Below are positions 56,081 to 64,000 of a stretch of 64,000 nt of DNA, in pieces. The notes under the pieces were generated by a model. That model worked only from the letters and a program-made list of their open reading frames with translations, ran no database searches and had not been told where the DNA came from. Made by a program: the position numbers and the translations under genes. Within the stretch, counting starts at the first letter, position 1. Every line of letters starts with the position of its first letter. The DNA is from Lucinisca nassula (lineage: Eukaryota; Mollusca; Bivalvia; Lucinida; Lucinidae): positions 81,137,817-81,201,816 of the forward strand of contig OY757026.1 in the NCBI GenBank assembly GCA_963580285.1. Direction: 5' to 3'.

Positions 56081-57180
56081 GTGTTAATGGATTGTGAACG
56101 CTGCACTTTTTATTACACAGCCATGTTACACGAATAGCTGAAACAAAACCAACGTTGACCAGTAGTAAGAACTCCATATGACTAATATGCTGTTGAATGG
56201 GTCTGTATTTGGGATTATGTTGATTGGGCTGTGAAACATTATAAGCGTTTACACTTCTTTGCCCCCACTTCTATTTTACAGTTAGAAAGTCGAAACGTTT
56301 GTTACTTTTCACATATTTTAATCCATTCCTTCTATAAAATCGCAATGTGGACTTGAAAGCCATAGTATACATTGCGATGTTCACTTGGAGCATATTTGAA
56401 TCCACTGATATTTAAATTTGTCCTTTCAATTATGCATTTCATAGATAACATGTGCTGTTGTTTAAATTATATTTGGCGGGAGAAAACAAGTGCAGCTTTC
56501 ATAAAAGTTAAAATGTTTCTACTTAACGTCAATCATATGGGTGCAAGTATCTGTTTTTTCCAATTATGTCGGCATTAGCAATTGTCCAAGTGCATAGTAC
56601 CCTGTATATGTGGGCTCAGGTGGTCAACAGATGTTGAAATACTTTTAACATTTTAGTTAATGATAGACATTTGGTATAAACAGAAACTGTGTTAACGTGA
56701 GAACAAAAGCCTGTGGAATGCTCTGAAACGAATAAAACGTCCAGTTTGATCATGTCAAGTCAGTCAGGTTCTCAGTTATGTAGCAGTCAGGTTTTCAGTT
56801 ATGTTCGGTGTGCATCTCGGGCTAGATCTAGCCCTCAACACTACCTGTCTCAAAAGCTTTCGATTTTCAATATGTAACATTAAAATTAAAAAAAACAACA
56901 TTTTACTTGGTAAGAAAATAAAAAGAAAAACAGAAACTTTCTGGCTCTAATTATTTGCGATGTACTAACTTTCATAATGTTAAACTATACGTTCGTAGTT
57001 AAACCCCTCTTTTGGCGTGGCTAACGTCATACTTCAAAGGGAAAGATGAAACATCCTTCTTAAAAAAAAAAAAATCACAGGCGACAAGCCAATTAGCGGC
57101 TCTTTCCCCACAGTCACCTTAAATGAACTATATAATTTGGACGCACTTTAAATGAAAACATTTAAAACTGAACAACGCCG
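56081..57180. other. No gene seen
   Basis: Low-copy AT-rich sequence; no exon or repeat recognised. Confidence 0.4.
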
Positions 57181-57224
57181 AATATAAAACAAATGAAACC
57201 GAAACGAAAGTATCGCCTTGGGAA

Positions 57225-57969
57225 AGAAAGATCAGGAATCGATACAATTAACTTACTCCACCCATCAAAGACACCAAAGGGAAAGAAACACCGACATGAA
57301 GCGACCAGACCAAAATGGAAACCTAAACAAAGGAAGGCCATAAGGACAGTTACTTTCCCACAAAATGGCCATCCAAAATAAAAAGACACAAGTGAAACTC
57401 ACTGTAAGTAACAAACAGCAACACAAATAAACCGCCACAGAAGAACCGCCTTGGAACGGTCAGTGGAAAGAATTCCACTGGTGGGCTTAAATCGATTTTA
57501 CATGGCCATAATCCTCGCCCTTACCTCTTTCGCGGTATACACTAACTTTGTTTAGTCCGCATGAAGGTTTCCTAACTCATCAGTGTAACATACAAATCAA
57601 AAAACTACAGAGATGAAACAAGGTTGAGGACTCGACAGCATACAACAACATAATTGCTGGAGCAAAAGAAAACAAACAGTTAAACTCCGAGGGGCCCGAC
57701 CAAAGACGGAGCATCAGGCGCCAACCAACATAAAGAATACTGAAATAAAAAAATTCCATTTATGCTTTTACGCTGGAACCGTCATATAATCTTACGCCCG
57801 ACCCACCGGTGTGCAATAAAAGAGGGAAGCAAAGTTGCCAACCGTGACTTGGTTAACCACCATGCATGCAGTCTGTTTTATAACACTTATGTTGTACCCA
57901 ATCTTTATATATCGACGAACGATTTTACGAAATTGGGTACTAAAGTCATTACAGGCATGTATTTTTCTA
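57225..57969 (-). repeat. PLE-F 3' tail
   Basis: Complete tail in minus orientation. Its homopolymer G tract is almost absent (ccactggtgggcttaaatc). It continues to the KIILRYKK-equivalent end of the RT before the MITE. Confidence 0.85.
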
Positions 57970-58908
57970 AAGGACTTCGGAAACTATGGGGGGTTTTATG
58001 CCTCAATTTTGAAAGCTTCTGCAAGCGTCTGTAGTGTGTATATATGGAATTGACCTAATGTATACTAAAAACTGACGTATGTCGAACATCATGGCATTTA
58101 CCAAATGTAGAAGGATGGCACACTAGTAGAAAAATTCCACATTGAAGTGGGCGGGGTTGATAATTTTTGAAAAAAATATAAGGTAAAAAAATGACAATTC
58201 CATGTTTCATTTTCAAGTTGATATCAAGTTAGGGCTATTACAACTCAAAATTTTAACATATAGTGCTATGCACACATAAAACGCAGATGCACTACTTCAA
58301 TGCATTTTACACCAGGAGGTACAGTGCTCATCACAATTGGACACACCTGTACATAAATAATAATATTAGATATACACCTGTTATTTATAGAAGACAGGTA
58401 GCCTGCTCATTCAGGTATAACATACCTGTATTCTGTATGTACACTATATATGTTCAGCCAGGCATAAATATGTCCTTAGTTTAAAAATAAACCCTACTGT
58501 ATAATGATACAGTATAGTTCCAAACCCTGTGAAGTTTTTCAATGATAGCGCTAAGCATGCATGTTGGTTTTTAGGATTTTTCACAGCCTCCCCCCCCCTT
58601 GCCCAAACACGACAGTTGGTCAGAGGATGTATAAGTTAAAAATACAAATGTATGCCAAATTGTTTTATTGGGCAAGGGGGGGAACATATACTTATTTAAA
58701 AGTTTCTGTTTCCTATGCAACTTTATAGAAACTTGACTCAATTAAGCCAAAAATCAACAAAATTAATATTTGAGCTGTAGACCAAAATGCATATCATAAT
58801 AGAACAAAGTGTTACCTTTAAGTTGCCTCTGTGATGAGTTCGTTTGGTTAAATTTGAGAATTTTATAATTTCCGGGGCAAATGTCTTAACAAAGTTTCCG
58901 AAGTCCTT
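57970..58908. mobile_element. 939-bp non-autonomous element, TA duplication
   Basis: Perfect 16-bp termini aaggacttcggaaact / agtttccgaagtcctt, flanked by TA (57968-57969 and 58909-58910). It splits PLE-F. The interior holds an inverted pair cccccccttgcccaa / ttgggcaaggggggg (about 58590 and 58668). A 73-codon ORF at 58263 has no recognisable domain. No transposase motif seen. Confidence 0.8.
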
Positions 58909-58910
58909 TA

Positions 58911-59664
58911 TATACTAAGTCACCATAGAATTCGGGTTCCGATAGGGCATGCTGCAGAAGTGTTTTAAGTCCAACATTGAATTTTGAAACCAAATCAGAA
59001 TGACGTCTATAAAACTTAGAAAATGCTTTACGTAGCTTATGATACCGATACCCCTGATTAAGAAGTTTAGCGGTTAATAATTTATTACGGGTGTTGAAGT
59101 CGGATACATGACTAGACACTCTAGCGAATCGAATTAACTGCGAAATATAAACCCCGTACGATGTCGCACGAGGAACATCACCGTCCAAAAAAGGAAAATT
59201 TACAATCTCGAAATCAAAATCATCACGTTCATCATAAATTTTGCAAGAAACAAATCCATCTACAATAGATAAATGTAAATCCAAAAAGGGGGCCTCGGTA
59301 TCAGAGGATATTGCCTTGTTTAACTGAAGTTCTAGGGGTTAAACCTGACTGATCAAACCATCAATATTTAATAAATCATCTAAATATCTAGAAGTAGAAC
59401 TAAAAACTTCAATAATTTCAGATTGGTTATCAATGGAAACATGAAGTCTCTTTCATAACAATACAAGAACAGATCAGCCACAAGAGGTACGCAATTTGTA
59501 CCCATCGGAATACCCACAATTTGTCTAAATAACTTAGTACCGAATCTAATATAAATATTGTCAAGTAGAAAGGTGAGAGCATCACACACTTTCTGACATG
59601 ATCAAAGTGTATAATTCTTATGCTCTTTAGAAGTGAAAAATGCATTTCTGACATTACATGCAAA
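58911..59664 (-). pseudogene. PLE-F reverse transcriptase, 5'-truncated
   Basis: From 59664 down: NVRNAFFTS, then QIVGIPMGTNCVPLVADLFL, a small deletion in the FMLSLS region that shifts the frame, SRYLDDLLNID, another deletion after it, and an intact stretch FLDLHLSIVDGF to LSEPEFYGDLVYK. The 3' end continues past the MITE at 57969. The 5' half is missing. Confidence 0.85.
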
Positions 59665-59782
59665 ACCTACAATTTACATGTGTACCCAGCGAAGTATAAG
59701 ATCAGCCTGCGCATCCATATAGTCTAACCACAGACTTCTCATGCTGCATGAAGGAGTAATGGGTCTTTAGCTATCCTTAGAG

Positions 59783-59845
59783 CGCACAGCGAAGAATCTG
59801 ATCAGACTGCGCGGATGCGCAGGCTGATCTGAGTCTTCACTGGGC
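59783..59845. repeat. Palindrome with GCGCGGATGCGC tip, copy 2
   Basis: Arms gcgaagaatctgatcag / ctgatctgagtcttc around actgcgcggatgcgcagg. The tip is identical to that at 4791-4808. Confidence 0.85.
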
Positions 59846-60162
59846 GCATATGTCTTATTGAAGGTTTTGTCGTGCGCTGGCTCAATTTAGTTCGCTATAA
59901 GAAAGATTTCAAGGTCCATGTAAAGCAAGTGAGAAACGATTGACTAGGTCATCAGTCTATGGCATTGTGGCATACAAAAGGTTGAGATTAGCATGCAGAG
60001 ATATGGCTAATTAAAGATGCTATTAGAGGAATGGAAGGATGGACTGACCCATAAACATAATACAGATGGCCAACAACAATGTTTTGGCCACTGCCCACCT
60101 TCTCTCCAAGTTTCATAAAGAACTGATCAAAACTAAAAATGTTATACTGATAAAACAAAGGT

Positions 60163-60470
60163 CCCCGCCCATATGGGCTTGAAGAAATATATGGGCTGCA
60201 TGATGCTTCCACGCAGAGCTGAATCCGGCCCGCACACTAGTACTGGTAAACCGCTTAGAGGATCTAAGCCTGTCCAGGAACCGCGGTACGAGGCGAACCA
60301 TACATGCTAATAAACCCTATTGGTTTCATTGGGCGAAAGGGCTTGAGATGTCATTTCATCTCAATGTTGGGTAAAAGTCTCACAAAATTGGAAGCAACGT
60401 CTCCAAAATGACAATTACAGTGTTGACAGGGACGTTAAACCTCAAATCAAACAAACAAACAAACTGATAA
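60163..60470 (+). repeat. SINE S2, copy 6, full length
   Basis: Plus orientation: head ccgcccatatgggcttgaag, tail gttaaacctcaaatcaaaca. Confidence 0.85.
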
Positions 60471-61131
60471 AACAAGATGGATAAAGCATAAAAATAGCTG
60501 TGTTTCTACTAACATGCTGAAAAAATATCGATGGGTAGGAGAATTTTTTTTTATTATTATCTTATTTTTTCTCTCGAAAAAAAACAAAAAAAAAAAAAAA
60601 AAAAAAAACAAGGTCGAGCCTGTACTTTTATGTGTTTTTGTTGTTGTACATGCTTTTTGTTAATAATAATGTCACCTGACACTGTATATCATAATTCATT
60701 TTAAATGATCCAAAAAGTCAGCTTTGTATGTTGGAAGGTACTTACTGCCAAAAACTACAAAACTGTACTTAAAACTCGATATCACTATGAGAAAATGCAA
60801 AGAAGACACTGGGTAGGGACGAAAATTGAAAATAGTAGGGTCGGTGTTTAAGTACTTATTTTGTTATTTTGATGATAAAAATTGTAGTGTCGGGGTCTGA
60901 AGCACGGTCTATCGGGTTAGCGGAAACACGGCTATTTGCCAGTTCAGCAACCAATGGGCATATAATGCTCAGACAATTCATTGTAGCCAGTTTTTCAACT
61001 CGTTTAATGAGCAAACAAAAGGTAAGGCATAAATAGACACTTTCAGCTATCAAGAGAACATACATGTGACTACAACTAATAGGCCGACATAACAAGTTTT
61101 CAAACTCATCCCAGCTTTTATCAAAGAGGGC
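60471..61131. other. No supported gene
   Basis: An A/T homopolymer patch at 60541-60612. A possible 39-nt minus-strand exon at 60746-60784 is discussed in the findings. Confidence 0.4.
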
Positions 61132-61425
61132 TGTTAGGTGAGGCAAAGATGGAGTGTATATTGCGTCACTAGGGCGTCCAATTGATATTGGCTTACAGCT
61201 GGACAAGGTCTGCTGTCCTTGAAGTAGGTAAGGGTAGAGGGTAGTGTTGTTGTTTCTTCGGTTTCTACACCTCCATTCATTTTCCACTTTCTCCTCTGAC
61301 CCTCACTTTCATCTCCTCTAATACTCTCTTCTATATCTTTTCTCCCTTTCTCTGGGAGACGACAAAAATGGCACATAGGGGTTCACGTCTCGTTAAACAC
61401 AAAACAATCAATCAATCAAAACCAG
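61132..61425 (+). repeat. SINE S6, copy 3
   Basis: ttgcgtcactagggcgtcca, tctctgggagacgacaaa and an (AATC)n tail. Confidence 0.8.
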
Positions 61426-61468
61426 CTTATATCCCCAGTCCACGTATATGTAAGTTTTAGGAAGATCT

Positions 61469-61661
61469 GGGGCCAGTTGTTCAAAGCATCGTTAGCTAAA
61501 CGAGCTCGTTAGTGGTGAAATTGTTAACTGTTCTAGGAAGTACAATATCTAATATAGTGTGATTTTTGCAGTAAAAATTTAAGTATATTTCCCATATTGA
61601 ATTATCAAAATTTTAACGATACGTTAACTAACGATGTCGTTAGTTTTGAACAACTGGCCCC
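61469..61661. mobile_element. GGGGCCAGTTGTTCAAA MITE, copy 2
   Basis: Perfect 17-bp termini ggggccagttgttcaaa / tttgaacaactggcccc, 193 bp in all. Confidence 0.85.
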
Positions 61662-63166
61662 TGGTTTCAGAAAGTGCTGACCTATGCTGATGATGAGGTC
61701 GAAACTAGGCATTTTTAGTCATCAAAGGTAACGCCATCATTAATCCGTATCGTACAAATTACTTGATATAATGGTTAAGTTCAGTTCTCAAAATGCATGA
61801 CAAACAATGTAGATCCTGATCAGTTTTTTTTTGTTGTTGTTGTTTTTTTTTTTTTTTCTTTTGTTTTCATTTTTTTTTCAGAATATAATAATCTGATATA
61901 TCCGAATGATTTTGAGCTAATGATTCGTTCCATTGGGTTGGTTAAGGACGGTCGATAGTGAAAACATTGAGCTGCAAATAAAAAAAATACGCAGTTTTGT
62001 TCTACGCCAGCAGCCTAATCATTTCTGACAACGTGAAGCTCTCGTTTTCGCTTTTTTCATAATTATGACGTATATCTCTGTTCTCAATGGAAGTCAGATG
62101 TGTGTTATCACATCTGCGGCCCTGTCTAAGAGGCAAAAGAAGTACTGTGTACTATGTTTTTGCACACTAGAAAAGGAAATCCGTACTTTTAGCAGTGATA
62201 GATATTCTGTCCTTACGCTAGTGTTCTTACCCTGGCAAACTACATGAGTAGTGCGCGTCAAATAAAACGACAAATAAAGTAAAGTGAAACTTTTCGGTGG
62301 TGTTGTACAATAAAAAGAATTTAACATGGTGGTCTGTGATTGACGAGCTTTTCCAATACTCGCGATGACCATGCTGGGCGGAACTTCGGCATAACATTGT
62401 TTCCGCTGAGCAGGCCGGTCATGCCTCGGGTCGGAAACGCTCATCTACAACAGAACCCCATATTAGATTATATTATCTGCAATCAAGTGGCCACGTTTTC
62501 AGTTGTTTGTTTCTGTTACACAACAGCATACCCAGCCAGTACGACGACATTGATACGACGTGGCAGCATTTATATCATCCGATGAATACATCTGGCATAC
62601 AACTGATAGTCTTTTAATTAAAAATACAACCCGAAAGGGCTTTGGCCCATTTCGGATGATGCGGTGTCTGGCCAATGTCTGGCCGGCATCTATTCGACGT
62701 CATTTCGTTGCCCGCCCGACGCTGGAACCCTGTTATGTGCTTCCCACGACTTATCGATGTCTGCATACGGCTGGTCCGCTGATTTGTGCTGCGTTAGTTT
62801 CAAGTTGAATTAAGTCCCACCTTGTTCATATAGTCGGTCGTCATCTTGACCCCCTTCAGCTTCCGAAAACACTTTACATGTAACCAGAACAAGAATGCAA
62901 AAGCCAGTGAGTAAATTCATCCTTTCTATTCAAAAATAGCGAACATCAACATTCTCACCATGAGATCAACGTCTACCTATTTCCTTCTCATGTTACATGG
63001 AGACACTCAAGCAGTGCATAGTATTGTAATATAATCATATAGGGTTTAAAACAATGATGTTGCTGTTTAAATAGTCGCGTGAAACGAGAAGCAAGCAACA
63101 AGTGAAGATCATATTTTTATAGTTGATAATGTGTCATTTTTATCACTCTCTATGTAGAGTACGCAC
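61662..63166. other. No supported gene
   Basis: T-rich tract 61826-61880. A more GC-rich patch at 62340-62860 has ORFs on both strands, none with splice sites or domains I can defend. Confidence 0.4.
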
Positions 63167-63441
63167 CACGAAAACACGCCTATATAATTTTGACCCCCTC
63201 TAACCCCACTTTTATATAGTGAAACTGGGGTTTGCAGGGGTAAACCTTATTTTTCTTGTTTCTGCTCTGAGATAAAGATTGTTGGTACTCGTTAGAACCG
63301 CCTCAATGAGGCGGTTCTAACGAGTACCCACAATCTATATTTTGAGCAAAAATAAGAAAATTATCACAATTTTTCATCTGAAAATTTTCAATTTTTCGGC
63401 GATAAATGTGTCAATGTATTTGTATAGGCGTGTTTTCGTAA
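63167..63441. repeat. Foldback element FB1, copy 4
   Basis: Termini cacgaaaacacgcctatata / tataggcgtgttttcgt; core ctcgttagaaccgcctcaat and complement. Confidence 0.85.
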
Positions 63442-64000
63442 TGGGCTTAGGATGTGAGTAAGACGTAAAACAAGAAAAATAAAGAAAGGAAGCAACTTTG
63501 AGGACGCACGGTCTATTTAAAACTCAATGGTTAATCCCATAGACCAGATTCTCATTTTTAATTTTAGCCCATAGAATGCTGTGATGGGGTCATGTATTTA
63601 TGGAGCCCTGGATGGGACATGCAATTTATTTTAATATGTTGAGCGACTTGTGCGAGCGACATCCTGTTCGCACAACATATTAGAAAAGAAAATGCATGCA
63701 TGTCCCTTCCCGGGTTCCGTTTTTCGTTTCTTTGAAAAAAAAGACTTTGACGGTTTCTGCCTTCCATAGAATGATGCAGAGATATGAAAGTTGGATGGTG
63801 ATACCCTATATCCTCAAGCGAGCAAAACACGGAAAAATTACATTCCAAAAGCCATATAGGTAGCATTACACTAAATACTGGGAGGTGCCGGGTTTTATCA
63901 CTTTGGGACAGAGCTTTTAGTTGCGTTCTAAATACCAGACTTGCTTCGATTGGATATATATCCCATGTTTTATTTCAATGTGAGAAAATGATAGGTATAA
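63442..64000. other. No gene seen
   Basis: One small inverted repeat (gagcgacttgtgcgagcgac-type near 63642); no exon supported. Confidence 0.4.

Noticed and set aside
60746..60784. 39-nt minus-strand exon upstream of the three-exon gene
   Set aside because: Splice signals and phase fit, but so short an exon over 5 kb away could easily be chance; kept only as a candidate.
62094..62444. 116-codon minus-strand ORF and a plus-strand ORF at 62560
   Set aside because: No recognisable motif; overlapping ORFs in both strands of a slightly GC-richer patch.

Overview
This window is animal nuclear DNA, most likely from a bivalve mollusc. I infer this from the repeat types: Penelope-like reverse transcriptases with the PMGTNCAPLVADLF / YLDD signature, many tRNA-headed SINEs, TGCA- and GATA-rich satellites, and dense palindromic (foldback) miniature elements. 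It is AT-rich and mostly non-coding. There are no bacterial-type operons; the few gene pieces are exons with GT/AG splice sites.

Layout. 0.3-0.85 kb: an LTR-like segment with two heat-shock-element arrays, a TATA box and a poly(A) signal. 1.2-4.05 kb: SINEs, then the best Penelope-like copy (PLE-A, minus strand). 4.1-8.0 kb: foldback elements, a SINE, degenerate tandem repeats and a solo PLE 3' tail. 8.34-9.16 kb: an 822-bp receptor-ectodomain-like exon. 9.8-14.3 kb: a composite satellite element (325-bp tandem repeats plus TGCA minisatellite). 14.5-16.4 kb: PLE-B, broken by two SINEs. 16.7-29 kb: hairpin elements, PLE tails, SINEs, MITEs and one candidate exon. 29.4-33.3 kb: PLE-D (plus), split by a later insertion, PLE-C (minus). 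33-44 kb: tails, MITEs, a chimeric tandem array, PLE-E and a candidate first exon. 44-55 kb: a three-exon minus-strand gene end whose introns hold foldback elements, a second RT family, SINEs and a dead mariner transposase. 55-64 kb: a pogo-type MITE, PLE-F split by a TA-flanked MITE, SINEs and foldback elements.

The most striking observations are two. First, PLE-C carries dense, almost exclusively A-to-G changes on its sense strand relative to every other copy, while the element it is inserted in is normal. This is what reverse transcription of an ADAR-hyperedited RNA would leave. Second, several palindrome families keep their two arms complementary although the arms differ between copies, and some share a conserved hairpin tip. 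This implies arm-to-arm correction or template switching.

Repeats here are heavily nested: SINEs in PLEs, TTAA and TA MITEs in PLE tails, a PLE in a PLE, and a MITE in a SINE, so a relative order of insertion can be read. All family names come from sequence patterns and memory; no database was searched.
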